From positions 62,001-126,000 of the forward strand of contig CAJQUW010015666.1 of the NCBI GenBank assembly GCA_907163375.1: a stretch of DNA of 64,000 bases, written 5' to 3'. Source of the DNA: Prostheceraeus crozeri. Its lineage: Eukaryota; Platyhelminthes; Polycladida; Euryleptidae. How positions within the stretch are numbered: position 1 is the first letter of the stretch; each line of letters opens with the position of its first letter. Both the position numbers and the translations under genes were made by a program. Under the pieces are notes generated by a model. The model made no database searches. It saw nothing but the letters and a program-made list of their open reading frames with translations, and had not been told where the DNA came from. Shown here piece by piece: positions 22,382 through 37,300 of this stretch.

Positions 22382-25300
22382 CTGAAAACAAAACATATTT
22401 CAATTAGTATCATCAATCTGTTATGACAGAGGAGATAACAAATCTCTAACATTGAAAGTTATGTCAATGTTCACAGCAGTTGTAACCTTGCATAACCAAT
22501 CTATCAGTAGTTCTCAATGCATGATGAACTTCAGTTAGAAAATCTTATTTTCTCCGGCTGACTATGAAGCAACGGGAGCTAGAGAACTAATCTATAACAC
22601 GCATCTAGTTCATCCGTCCAGTACTACTCTGTCTTATATGAAACAGAAACAATGACGACCACAGATGGTTTCAACATAAAATGTTAAGATTCAAAACGGT
22701 ATAGAGTTGAATAAAAAGTGAACAGAAGTTGACTCTACGATATGGTGTGCTACAATACAGCAATCCCGATCAACGTGATCATTCGGTTGAGATCATACAA
22801 ATTTATTGCCTCTGTCGGAATCGATCAATAGAAAATCTCTGCTGCTTCGTCAGAGATAGAAATATCGTGAATTTCCATGCCAACTCGTGCTGATTTACTA
22901 TTGAATGTGGATGGAGACATGAACGATGACATCTTCAAGATATCCATAGTTGATAGCTTTTTAATTCCAGCATCAATTAATTGACTGCTCATGAAATTTA
23001 GTTTATTGGTCAGAAAATTGTTCGAAACAAGTATTGAAGCTGAATCAGATTGTTGATGTAGTTATATCATATGTGATCTCCGTGGCTCAGTGGTTTAGTG
23101 CTTGGTCTATCGATTTTCTGGTCCAGAGGTCGAGCCCCTATAGTGTTATTGGAAGTCTGCAGGAAGGCATCCTGACTAAACATACCACAACGGTCTAGAA
23201 AAGTCTGACTATGTTACCACCGTCCAAGCCCCCTGAATAGGGCAGTAGTGACGTTAAAGCTTCATTTCAATGTAGCTACATAAAAACGTATTTTTCAAAT
23301 ATTCTGCGCATGCGCATGTGGTGCTTAGAATGGTCTATAAAACCAATGGGGCGCCAATCCTCCTGTACGACTACTTATCGCCTGGTTTTTATAAGAAAGG
23401 CGACAATGAAACAACACGGCTCCCATGAGAAGGAGTGCACCTGGCTTATAGACGGATGTCAACGAGATATACGAGGACACCTTACACGCTAACGAGAAAG
23501 GAGCCAATGAGCTAATGGGGAGGCCTATGATAAATTGGACTGTCAATTAAGTACAATGGTGCCTATGAGGTAGGAAGATATCCTTGAAGTAGCAGTGCGC
23601 ACATGAAACATGCAACGGGGCGCCTACATGCGAGTACAAATAATCAACATGTTTCATTTGGGAATAATCTTCTTCCAATGAATTATTAAGATCCGGGTTG
23701 TTAATGTGGGCGCACGGTCGATGGTCACAGCCCACCCCATTAGATATTATTCTTTTTATTATTCCTTTTAACTTACTTTTAGATAAAATAGAAAGCTATG
23801 AAAATTGGAAAACAAGGCATGTCTATGAAAACAAGGAAAATAGCTGCACTCGTTTGATGAAGGTTCATTAGATTTCATACGAAATAGAAACAGGCAATAG
23901 TGTTCTATGTTGTAGCTAATGTCGTGCTGTATATCGTGCAAGCTTCTTCAGTCAATATCCGGTGTTCATCTTCAAAATAAATGATGTTAGGAGTTTATAA
24001 ATAGATCTCCACTTAGATTTTGCACCATTTTCGTGACTTTTGCGGAGAATAGATTTTATAGCATTAGTCGTGGATGCTCGCAAGGATGCACGGATGATAG
24101 TGACAATTCACTCTAGGTCATACAGAATTCCCGTAAGCAATGTACTTGGTATTTTTGCTTCTGATAACTTTTGGGTGAATCACTCTCGCAGTATATTTCA
24201 TAACATCACTAAAGTATTCGAATCAATTACAAGCATTTAGACGGATTAAATTTCCACTGTCAATTCAATTATTGATAAAAGAGTAATTCTTGATTCACTT
24301 TTTACAGCGATCATCCCCATCAAATGCAAGGAAACAAAATAAGAAATTAGGGTCAGACAACCTATACTCTCACACCATGCAAGAGCATCGACCTATAGTC
24401 ACGGACAAGTTAATACATAGCTCTGAATTCCAATTTTGATCTACATCGTTTAATTGGAGAAAGCATTCTTAAAAATGTCATCAATTGATCAACATTGTCA
24501 TGATACAGAAACAATGACGACCACAGATAGTTTTAGCACAAAATGTTAAGATTCAAACTGCTACAGGTTTGAATGAAAAGTGAACAGAAGTAGACTCTAC
24601 AATGTAGTGTCAGATAAATACAAACCAATCTCCATCAACACGATCATTCGGTTGAGATCATACGAATTTATTGCCTCTGACGGAATCGATCAATTGAAAA
24701 TCTCTGCTGTTTCGCCAGAGATAGAAATATCGTAAACTTTCATGCCAACTCGTGCTGATTTACTATTCAACGCCAACACAAGAGATGCATTAATTACTTG
24801 GCGATTCCAACCCACTCGTACAGCGCAGTTGATAAGTATTAGCCGCAATTACTGAATCGTGTTTACAATATCTCAACAAGATATATGTTGATCATTCAAT
24901 ATAGTTGATGACATCCAATTCCGAATAGAGGATCCCGGCTGTTCTTCAAGAGATGAATCATAGCGCACATGTGTGAGACATCCTTAGAATCAAAATGCCA
25001 TTTCTCAAAAATGTTATTTACCAAAGAAAACGTCTGAGCTTGTCTGACTTTATATCTTCACTTCCCTATTCAACTGTCAGTTGCTGTAACGATCGAGTTA
25101 AAACCCAGAACGCACTATAAACCGTCTCTTTCCGCTAACTGACCTGACAAATCAGAAATGTCACCCTCTTATCTACCACTCATATAAACAAGTTCGTAGC
25201 ACTGAAATGATAACGGCTGAAGTAAGTTAATGGACAAAATCTCTTCCATACAATTTCTTTTAACAAGACGAAAATACAGGAAATAAGGAATATCATAAGT

Positions 25301-28300
25301 GCTAGGAAGTTATTAAGCAACATAAATTATAAGGACTAGACCATCCATTTTCTGACTGTTTATATTTCTCGGGAGGTCTCCGTACACTCTCAATGTTGGT
25401 GTGTCAATCGAATGACATTTTTGATGAATCTCATGAATAATATTTGGACACAACACAACTTCATCTATGATCATAAGCCACTAACTTCAATCAGGCGATT
25501 TTGGGTCACTCCATAAAACAACGAAGGTTAGACGGAATAGCTTACAATTGGCTGTCGTATACTTTTGCTCATCCTTTCCATCATTCATTCTTGTGTTTTC
25601 CATCATTTTCGCCGATAATTATCATACTGCCATTTTAGCAGCAAAGAAAACTGCTGAAGTCGATTACAATTACTAGGTTCATAATAACAGCTCACCATCA
25701 ACCTACATATCTTCCATTACTCTGATAGTTCATCGATTTCAATAAAATGTGCAATGAACAGTAGTTTCACTATGATAAATTATCATCAATGAATGCAGAT
25801 ATCGGTAGCGTGGGTGTATGGATGATTCTCGTCTAAAGCTTCTAGAATTCGTTCATGGGCAGGGAGGACGGGACACCATCAGTAAAAGATCATTTGAAAA
25901 GGACAATTGGCAACAGACAGTACAACATCGCGAAATGCAAACGGACACGTGAAGAACTGAGTGAGTATTATTCAATAACATCGAGTACAAATCGCCAAGT
26001 GTAACAGATGAACAGCAAGTTATACATCAGAACGAAATCAAAGAGAAATTATTAGGCCGACCTAGTACACATGAAGAATAATTGCTATCTTAAACATTTC
26101 TGTAATAAAAATGTATTCTTTGCATACCGCCGTGAACACCAAAAGAAAAAAACCTGATGAAAATGTTTCAATTAAAGCATTGCAGGAACGACCTCTGACG
26201 GGTCTGGCTTTAAACCGACATCAGAGATGTATGCCTTATTGCAAAGAATCGGTCACTCAGATACAGATAAATCGTCATTATAACAGCAAGCATCTTAGAT
26301 GCCATGGCCAAAATTGCGCTGATTTATTATTAGTGCATACTAGAGGTGGACATGTGAGCCCCGCGCTCCGGAGCACGCCCACCTCTGGTGCATACATTAA
26401 TGAAATATCATTCCAAATCCTGCTATTAGACCTTTATATAAATCCGCCACTTCTTCAATTAGGTGCACTGTTGTAGAAAATCATATTACGACCTTTAAGC
26501 GAGAAAGCCACCCTCTTAAAATTCTGTGTAGTCCTAGAAAAGACATTGGCAACCTGTTGCCCGCGAGTGATCATTGAAGTTGAATCGCAATCTTTTCAAG
26601 GGACCATCGAAGCGATTTTTGTCTTTCACATTCGGAAGCTAATCTTAGTGAACAGAATCATACCCACAAAAGTCATAGAACGCTGGCTCCTGGCTCTCGA
26701 GATGCTGCTAAGACAATACTGAAATCCGAAATCCGTGCCATTTATTCAATAATTAAAGAATTTTTAGTGATGTACATGCTAAAAATGGTCGAACGCCTCC
26801 TATGTTAATATGCGCCTCACACAGCGATAATTGAAAACTTCTTCAGCAATCATTTAGTCATGCATTACATTACATCTTAAATATGTACAAGATCAAGTGT
26901 CCATTACAGCCTACACAATTTTGTGACTGGCAAAAATCACTGGAGCTGTCTTAAGACATCAAATGTTCTGTTTACTCTATACACAGTATGTGCCTACTAA
27001 AGACTAATGAATGCAAAGTGAGAACGCAGCAATTGTATTCTGCGTATCAAATATGGAAAATTGAGAACTAGATACTCATGCTCTTCCAACACTTCAAAAC
27101 AGGAAAGTCAAAACTTTTAAGGAAGTGAAGAATGTACTGTTGCGGTACCGAATTGCGACCAGCAGAAACATTAACATTAGCTCGCAGAGAGTTGAAGGGC
27201 CACCTAACTCGGTCTCCGGTTGTCAGTCTCATAAAAACACCAAAAGAAATCACAAAGTCAACCATTTTCCTATGCTTCTTGATCGCCTATCAGACCACCA
27301 ACATCCAAATCAAATCATCAATGTATTCGTGGGAGTAGGTTGTTGTGATCTTTCTTGATAAAGAAATACCGTACTTTTGTCTTGAATGAAGAACACTCAA
27401 TTTGCAACGTCGAAAACACGAGTCGCATTCATTGAGAGCATAGACAAAATCCTGCATACTTCCGTGTCCGACCGTTCAAGAGTTGAAAGTGGAGACCAAG
27501 ACTTCTATTTTGCACAACTCCGTAATTCATCAAAAAAACTATCAATGTACTACTAGGTCATGGGACCTTGAAAACGCCTTAATCTAATTAATCAGCAGTT
27601 GTCTCCCAATCCTCCAACTAGCAACAATGATAGACGCGAAGTACGTATAACCGGACTAAAACAATGAGACAGATAATGTAGACAAGAACAGTCCGAGTTG
27701 AAACCTGACCGATGCATTGAAAGCTGATTTTCTAATTATATTATTCTGTATTTCTAATTATGCACAAAGACAATACATCAGCTGAATTCGTTAAAGATGA
27801 TCATCAGTGATCCTTGTTCTGTATATTTTCATCCTATCCGCGATAACTGAGTGACAAATTGAGCTGTCTGTTCAATCATTTTCACATCAACTGTCGTCGC
27901 ATGTGTTACTTAAAAATAGTCAGCAAAAGAGTTGTGTAAAAAATAGAATGAAGTTCAACTCAGAATAATTGAGAAACTTTTCTGGGAAGGAATATTCGCT
28001 TATCTTCTTGAAGCAGAAGTCTCAAGAAAGGCTGAAAAGTAGAATCATTTGTCAGAATGGAAACAAAAGGCAGCCATAATGATGATCGAGGGTAACACTT
28101 CTAAGTGCCAGAAATTAATATTGATCAAATGTCTATTTAAAAATTCACATAAATCGCTGCTGTCAACTACTCATTCATTCTCACGAGCTAACAATCTAAA
28201 TAATCCTCTGAACGCGTTGAACTCAGCTCTGTCGGAGCTCCATGTTCACGGGATTAGGTCGGATAGCGTATACACACCGTCAAATGCCAAGTCTTCATCT

Positions 28301-31300
28301 CGGGATTGAAAGTTCTCCGTAAACAGAGGCAATCATTTCACAGATCGCTGTCTGACGCTTACCTTCTCAACCTTCACCACACGACGCCGCAAGTGTCATT
28401 CACAATCCAGACACGGTTGTAACGGACGACGATAAAAACGCACTAGCTGACTCATCTTACATGCCACTCGTTAACCTCAGATCTGAACCAGCCAAATATC
28501 AATGACAGCAAGTAAAGATGCCGTCAACCGTGTCAAGAAAGGATGAATACTCTAGCGAGAGTCGTTAAGGAATGGGCGAAGATGCGGCCGCCCTCCATTC
28601 GACATGAGCAGTAGAAATAGACAGGGAGGGTATTCTGCGGCTATTTCATTATTTCCTTTTTTAATCTGAACTTGGTTAGCAGGTGATTTCTTTAACTTAC
28701 TGCATTCTAGTTGCACTTCAGCTATTTAGATATTTAAAGACAAACTAGGAGGTAGACCTAGCTCACAAACAGCGAAGTATCAACTATAGGTCGCTGACGC
28801 ACTGTCAATCAACATAGAGACCTGCAGAACAAGGGAATGAAACGGTCTCTACCAAGTGATTGTTTGAATGTAAGAAATGTACGGAAGAAAACAACGAACA
28901 TAGCACAATCTTCATGATATACATGGAATTTTGCCAAGACCGCCATCCCTTCGACAAAATCCTGGCGACACCCCTGTCCAGACATCGCCGAAGTTGAAGC
29001 AAAGGGCATAATGAAATCAAAACTCTTGGTGAGAGAAGAAATGAATGAACTGCTTCTGTGTAGGCGAAACAAGTGTCGAGTACAGTGTTTTATCCACTCC
29101 AAGTGGTTCAAGGGGGGGATTTTCCTTCAGGGGAGTTCTGAAAGTTTATGTATCTCATCAGGCAATGAGAAATCCTTATGTGCAATATAAATGGGCCTCT
29201 ACATGACATGTCACTAATCTGATCTGTTCATGAATACTTCAAAAACATGCCTAAGTATGCCTATTTTAGGCCTATAATTTCGAGACGATGGAAATGCATT
29301 TAAATTGTAACTTTTAACTAATCATTTGTTGCAGATTAATGATTACTTTATTGTCTGAAAGGTATTTATTTGATGGCCAATATAATTCGCATCAATTAAT
29401 CATCATTATCATTACAATACATCATTAATTACTTTCACTTGTACATATGTACACTTTCCTTGAATATCTTAGTACTTTTACATAATGTAGAAAAGTCGCA
29501 GCAGCGGGAAATGGAAGGATTATAAATCTTGCTTTGTCTATGGATAGATGACTCCCGCTCACGAGTGAAGCCGCGGTCTGCAGCCAATGGAGCGTCACTA
29601 AAGCGATTTAAAAGCAAAAGGCGGTTTAAAAGGCGATATTAAAAATTAACAGCTACATCCTGCATCTAGTGTATAATTTTAGTTATGTCTTCCAACATGG
29701 GGGGGGGTTTCTGACATTTAAGGGGGAAAGTCCCCCCCCCAAAAAAAATAGGGCTGGATAAAGCACTGGTTGAGTATAACTTGTAACTTGTAGTTGCCGA
29801 TGACTTTGTGATCAGAAAAAGTAGCGAAGCCCTATTTCTTCTTCCAAAATACAATTAGTAACCGCTACCTCCAATGCCAGAAAATAATAAGAAAGATTTT
29901 GCAGTCGCTCTTAGCCTAATTTTTGTCATTTAAAAGGCGATATATCGAAACTGAAGTCTTTGAAAAACCGGACTGCTATTTGTAGCTAACAATGCAAATT
30001 TCATGCAACATAATATTGAGCTACTTTGAGTGAATTGCCTTCAATATTTTCTTCATGTATCAGTATTTGTCATTACATCGCAACTGTTTTCTATTCTCTA
30101 CCTTTTGATTTGAACAATTTGTCATATCAAAAGAAAACAGATGGCGATACAGTATGGCACACTGAAGCTTTTGAAATGTTGTAACAGTTATGTTGCTCAG
30201 CGCATGTGATTTATGAATTCCAACGATTTCGATTTTTGGTATCGATAGAAGAAACCCTTCTTTTCACATTACTTAAGTTTACTCGAACGGTCTATTGTCA
30301 GCGAAAGTCTAGAAATTCGTATAGTAGAAGCGTTGTTAATAAATGATAAAACTCCTAGATTGAATCAAACCCTAGGTCTTCTTGGTAAATCTCTTTTCCT
30401 AAAAGTATTCGAATAATTGTTTTTTGATACTTGTTATTGTTTTCCTTGAATCGTTGTTGTCTTTGTCACCGTCTGAGCTTATTATGTCTACTAATTGGTT
30501 GCAGCTGCGCGAAAGTAAAATTATGACTAATATAGTGAAAACACGAGTAGAGGAAGTGCTCTGACCTGTTGAATATTTCGCTTGCCTGCCAAGAATGGCT
30601 AAAACCATCAGGAGACAAATGCAATTTATTACATTTGAGATATGACTTCGAAATTGACAGCCGACTATCTATGATAACATTATCATTTCGATTCCAACGG
30701 GAAGTTAATGTAACAGTTGATTGATACATGACAGCACACTTGATGGATGACAGCTCAGCGTTGCATCTAGTTGATCCGTCATTCTCATCTTACACTTCAC
30801 AACAACGGCTGTGATGTAGATTTACGAACCATGCTCATCAGACGAACAATCGAAAGGAAATTCATCTGTGGTTGACATTGTAGTACAAGCACGGCTTGTG
30901 TTCAGATTCGTGAAAGATCAGTACTGATATTCGACAATCATCCATTAACAGAAACTGCAAGTCAGTGTAAATGAGCGTTGGTGACCAGTTCACTGAACTT
31001 GACTTGTTCAACACAGACACTTGAAGGCTAGCTTTCTTCCCTATTGGGTGGAACAGTGCAACTGCATGATTTTCACAACTGAATATCTGAGCAGTTGAAA
31101 GAGAAAAATGCAAACTGACTTTTTCATATACTGACTATATACAAAAAAATGACTATTTTTATTTCAGATGTGAAAATAAATGCGGATCTTTTAAAAAATA
31201 AATGATGAACTTTTTAATCCAAGCAACTTTTAAGATGTCCAACAAGCCGAATTAGTTAGCAGAATTTGCGGGTGAACTAAATGCTCACTCGTCACATGAA

Positions 31301-34300
31301 ATGCAAAGCCATTTCCAGTTGTAATGTCAGAGTAAAACGAAATATCTCCAATTGCACAATCAATAAAGTGCGCTACATTTTTGTATTTTAGATATCTATG
31401 GGTCATCATTTCTAAACGAAGAGAAACTCTCGATGCGCTGACTTATCACATCTTGAACGATTAATAGTAATAAACTGAGCCAAGTTTCCAGCATGACAAT
31501 CGTGTTCATGCAGAAAATACTGCCGCGTTGGGAGTTTGTCGTCGAATGTCTTCAAGACTTCTCTCAATTTGGCAATCTTAAGTTGTTCCCATGTCTTCGT
31601 GATCTTTCGGAATGAGATTTCTGTTTGGAGGTGCATTAAGTCAAGCAAGTTCGCAGACAAACTGACGCGGTCAATCAGTCAGTCGAAATTTATCTTTCAA
31701 TAAATATTCTAAAGGAAACACTGTAAGAATGAATGCGAAATTGCAAAGCTTTCACGAAAGTCTCGGAGTTTGAATTATGCAAGCGATTAAGAGAATAGCC
31801 GCTGCAATCTCATTGAATCAACCTTCTATAATTAATTTCCATAAGAATTCCCTCTACCTACATAAGCAAATTTAGCCCCTTCGAAATTCGCAGACATTTC
31901 CATTTCTGAGAAATAGCAACAACTAAAATACGAAATGCAATGAATTACTATTCACTTCACATAATCAGTTTGTGTCTTTAAGCTGCTCAGCTATTCAGGT
32001 CTGAAAAATATGCAACTTCTCTTCTCCACCCTATGTGACATCTATGCAACGTAACTGTCGAATGAATTAGCTCCCGACTTCCTAATTTGCTTTCACATTA
32101 AACAAAAAGAACTGTAATATGAAGGTAAATCGAGAATTGAGATACCAATGATGAAAATAATCTGAATACGTCCATTCAAGCGACATTTAACACATTACAT
32201 TTGTTATTTCACTGTGTTTTGACATGAGAACTGCTAAATATAGTACATGAATCAACTCATTGTCTTCCAATTTCATTTAGAAATAGGTCAACAATGCAAA
32301 CAAGTTATGTAAGGCGTCTGTAAGAACTGCCTTGATGTCACTGAGGGATTGTCCATGTAGAGAATGTTAAGAGGTCCTACATGTAAACATTTGAAGAATT
32401 TGAGATCAAGTGCATCTAGTGATCGAAACCTGCTCCTTGGCAGCGAAAGCAACGTGACCGCGCGAAGAGCCTCAGAAATCCTAACACCATGTTTGCCGAT
32501 TATCGACAGCACTCCTTCAGGAATGTCGGAAATACAGAAATGTGCTGCCGCGAAACGTCATCTTTCTAACCACCCATCACGGGCATGTGTGACACTTGTT
32601 TGGTTAATATCTGCCACCAACCATGCTTCATTAGATTACTTTCACAGCACCGAAGTAGCGCAATGAGTGAGAAACTCTCGTGAAAGTCCTCAACCACCAA
32701 ACAATTTGGAATTGACGATTTCACCTCTATTGGACAACATGGGTGACATTGCAAATGAAGCGATAGTCCATTATCTAATGTTCGAAGATACTGATCATAG
32801 AGTAGGTATATTAGGTAGAGTGGTAACTCCGCATTTATCAAATCCCCAATGTGTATGCACATTCCATTTTATTAGACGAACTCGAGGGGAATACACTTTG
32901 TAATTGTTGCCAAATTTTTGCATTTCTGAAGAAATTACAACGGAATTGAGTGATCATGATTGTAATGCAGAAGGAATGATGGCATTTTACAGATTCTCAG
33001 TGTCATGACAGCCTTTGCGATTTAATGCTTGTTAAATTAGCAATTCGAAGAGTTCCTATTACTTTCATGCTCAACCTCAAGAGTATTTTCTTAAGCGTGA
33101 TTATATCACAGGCAACCTGCCACTGGTAGAGCAAAATCACATAATGAAAGATAATTAATTATCTTTGGAAGATGCAAATGGGTCCACATCACCATTCAGA
33201 TTCAAGGAATGAAATGATCGAATCATAAAATCATGACGGTGAAAATTCAATAAAAAAACTTGAAATTTCAGCCAAGAAAGCACGAATAATATCACGACTT
33301 TTTTCATCAAGACTTCCATTATCATACAATTCATGAAATTCCCTTGATAATCAGCTTTATTTCCGCCTAGTTGGGATGCTTTTTAGCAAATATTCATTCC
33401 TTTTCATATCCAACTTGTTTCATACTACTTATATAGGAGAGTCATCTCGGTAGTATATTAATTGGCAAAATTTTGACTATTTTAAAACTGCTCAAATATT
33501 CTTTTGGACCACGGGAACGTAATCTCCGCAAAAAACTGAATCTTTTCATATAAAAATTTTCACTGTATACAGATACTTTTTTGAGTCGACAATCTGCCTA
33601 TATATCCCTACTCTATGATACTGATCAACTGTTCTAATGAAATGTGAATTTGATCAAAAATCATCAATCGGTGCACATCGATATAACCTTTTGAAAGATT
33701 TATTAAAATTAGTGTGTCTATTTGACAATTAGCTAAGTTGAGAGATAAAAGACATAATGCCCTCGCCGGACATTTGATAAAGGATGTAAATTTGGGAAAG
33801 CCAATTGTCTGTGGTAGGTCTGAAATAACTTGTTTTCAACATCACACGATGCATTTCAATCTTATGATCAAGGTTGTCTTCAGGTGACAAATTATTTAAG
33901 GTTCAGGAGACCAGAATTGAAAAGCGAAATCGTAAATTTGCTAACTTGCGTTTCATTCATTCTTCAGTCCGTTATTAAAGCGTTTTTCATTGACGTCGTT
34001 TGTTGCTTGACAGTCGATAGATTTAAAATGAGCATTGATACTGACGGTTTATTCCGACGTCTCCACAGGCAGATAAGGGAATACCGTACACAGGAACTCA
34101 TTTTGTTCATAATAGGAGCAATAGTAGAATCTTTTGAATGAAAAATCATGTTTTCCGAATTCAGAATTGAAGTACAGGAAAGATGGAGAACACGTTTTCA
34201 GTCCCGGGTGAGATTCTAGGGGCTATTTTCAACAATTCCGCACTTACAAACCTATTCCATATTTAGAGGCAATTATTTTGGCAAGACAATTTCATGGGAA

Positions 34301-37300
34301 GTAGAGATTCAAATTACCATCTATTGTCTAACTCATAATCCATGAATGAATGTGAATCCATCGTCATCATAAACAGATTGAGATATAAATCGTACTATAA
34401 TTGTCTTAAAAGCGCTTTGATAAAACATACGTGCTTATTTCCAAACGTGTCAATGTGCTACAACATCGTTCACCTGCGATCTAGAGTAGTATTTAATGAG
34501 CCTAATTCCAAGGTGGCTAAGCATTTCGCAAACAAAAACAAGTTTATGTAGGCCCACGAAGTCTCCACTATGATGCGAATCAAGAACGACCCGATTCGAG
34601 AATCGATTCGATTCTAAATTTGCCGTTTCGCAGGTCTGTATTACTCGTAGAAAAGCATTTGCTTTGTGAACACATGTGGCGACGAAGGTTACAAGCGCAT
34701 GACAAGACTTTTGCCTTCATTATTGCGGATATCCTGTCAGTTTATTATCCTCTTAGGAAAGAACCCAATGAATGCACTTCATATCCATTAGTATAGGCAA
34801 TGCAAGTGACGGAGGCTTAATGTTTTGACTTTATGAAAATGCATTTGAGGAGGTCGTAACGAAAGAGGATATTCGTCATTTCTACATAATCTGAAACGCT
34901 GTGAGATTTCAAAAAAATACTGAAGGTACTATCGTTCATAGACACTTACCCGATAACTGCTTTAAAGCATGAGATTTATCGTCTGCTCGGGATGAATGGG
35001 CACGAGCAGCCTTCTGCTTGATGTAGGGAACTGAAAACACAACGATAGAGGACGTGCAAAATACAAGACGACAATTTGGACACGAAAATTCTTAACATAA
35101 ACATGACTACAGCTGATTGTAATCCAAGCAGGACAAAATGCATACACCAAATAATTTCCATACGGGACTTCGACTGGTACAAAACGGTGACAATAATTGC
35201 AATCAATTCGTCTTGAACAAGAATGCATGCGCAACATTTCCGATTATGAGACATCCACACATTTCCGCACACTCAAAAAACTACACCATCCGCAAGTCTC
35301 AACCTGAAATCCTTATTTGACCGACAGAGTCGAAGCTAAGAACGAAGGTAGCGCTCATTATGAGCAAATCTTTCCGGCTAATTCATGTGAAGAACAATGT
35401 GCCAAATTCAAGCCGGTTATGACTCATTACTACATAAACAGAAGATGAGGTATCAAATGAATGACTCAAACAATTCTCTCGTGGTAGGTTAGAGGTTAAG
35501 TAAAGTATATAAAGAGTGGATCAACTTTAAACATATGTAATGTGACCATGCAAAACATATGTAATGTGACCATGCATTTAGAAAGACATTCAATGATCGA
35601 GCAAATGAATGTGAAGTACTAAAGAAGACAATAAAACGTGACAACTTTTTCAATGAAGGATGAAACCTTAACTTTCACTTTTTTATTGCTTTCATTTACA
35701 CTTACTCAGCACTCAGTAACCTCAGACCTAACGACGACAGAAGAGATAGTTATGGTCAAACTCAAAGCTAACTGTACAAGACAGTCACACAAAATGATTG
35801 ATGACAATCATGAAATAGTATTTTAACTACATTTTTAAATTGGTTGAAGTCTAGCAAAACACTGACAACATTCAGAATGAAATTTGTTCGAATTCTTGCA
35901 ATATCAGTCATGCAGAATAATATCACGTATAAGTAGGCGTCTACCTTACAATGCTCATGATTATTGCGATAAGCATGTATCGTGCATTTGTACAATCATG
36001 CTCAGGGTAGCTACATTTTTCAACCTTCAATACACTTGACACTGAGTCTAGAAACAGTAGCCCATACATCTCATGACATATTCGCATGGTTTCTGACCTC
36101 ATTTCTATTAGAGGTTCATGAACGATTAATCATGATTACTAAAACGAACCGTCAACATTGAAGCATCGATAAAAAACAGTCAAGTGACTGATAATATATA
36201 AACCTTTCTATATGAAAGAATATACTTAGACATAACCGGTATCATTCAACTACGAGGGGCTTGCGAAATTCCGTTGAAAACCATACAATCACATGCCTGA
36301 TAGTGATATCACGTGTCATAGATATTGGCCGCAAAATCTTTTAGGCTTTGTTTGAAGATAGGCGCATGTGGCCCTGGAATGTCTCGTCTTTGGACACAAT
36401 TCTACCAACTTTTGTTTGCTTTTTCGTGTTGGTGGTGGCCTAACTTGGAAAAACAGCTACAGTATTATGCTGCTATATTGGAACGATGAATTTCAGATCT
36501 AGATAGTTCTTATCTTCCTCTCATGAAATCAGCCTGTTATTCATCTTCTTTACTCGGCTACCCTAATATATACATTATACATAACGGTATTAGTTACACA
36601 CTTTAGAGAGGATAGTATTGAACTCTGCTCTTGCAGAATTTCAAAGTCTCTTTCAATTGGATTATACGATTAATTACATATTATAAAACAGTAATAGGAA
36701 CACTAGATTATAGGGATCTATCCGAAATTGTCTAGAATTTTACTATACCTTTTCCCGAAGCTGTTGTCACAATCTGCAAACTTGATGTCAAAGTCAGATC
36801 AGAGGTCTTAATCATCATCAACCGCGTACTTGTGACGCATGAATGTCATCAGCAGAAATTTTCTGCAGGGAATTCCGAGCAACTTTGTTGCTGTCACAAT
36901 CTGCACAGTTGATGTCATTGTATTGTTTTACCGCCGCCCTCGTCTCGACAAAAGCGCTAAGACAGCTAGCTAATTGTCATTTTCTGCCCACGTCTTAGTC
37001 AGGCCCGGATCAAGAATTTCGGAAGTTGACCGTGATCGTATCATAAATGCATACAGTGAAGGCCGAGACTACATAGAATTAGCTGAGAACTTGAACATCA
37101 ACTTGCGTTCTGCCTATCGCATAGTGAGGGAGTTTAGAACAACAAACAGACGCCATGATCTTGCAACAGGAGGCCATCCTCCTCGAAAGATGACATCAAA
37201 GGATTGATGAGTTGGTTAGTTTCATAGAAACGAAGCCTACAGCTACACTGGAGGAAATGAGATCGCTTCTAATGGAAAAGTACCCAGGACTCAGTATTTC

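Noticed and set aside
23079-23150. tRNA gene call
   Set aside because: A and B boxes are present but no acceptor or anticodon stem pairs, and a second copy shares a non-tRNA body. It is a SINE head.
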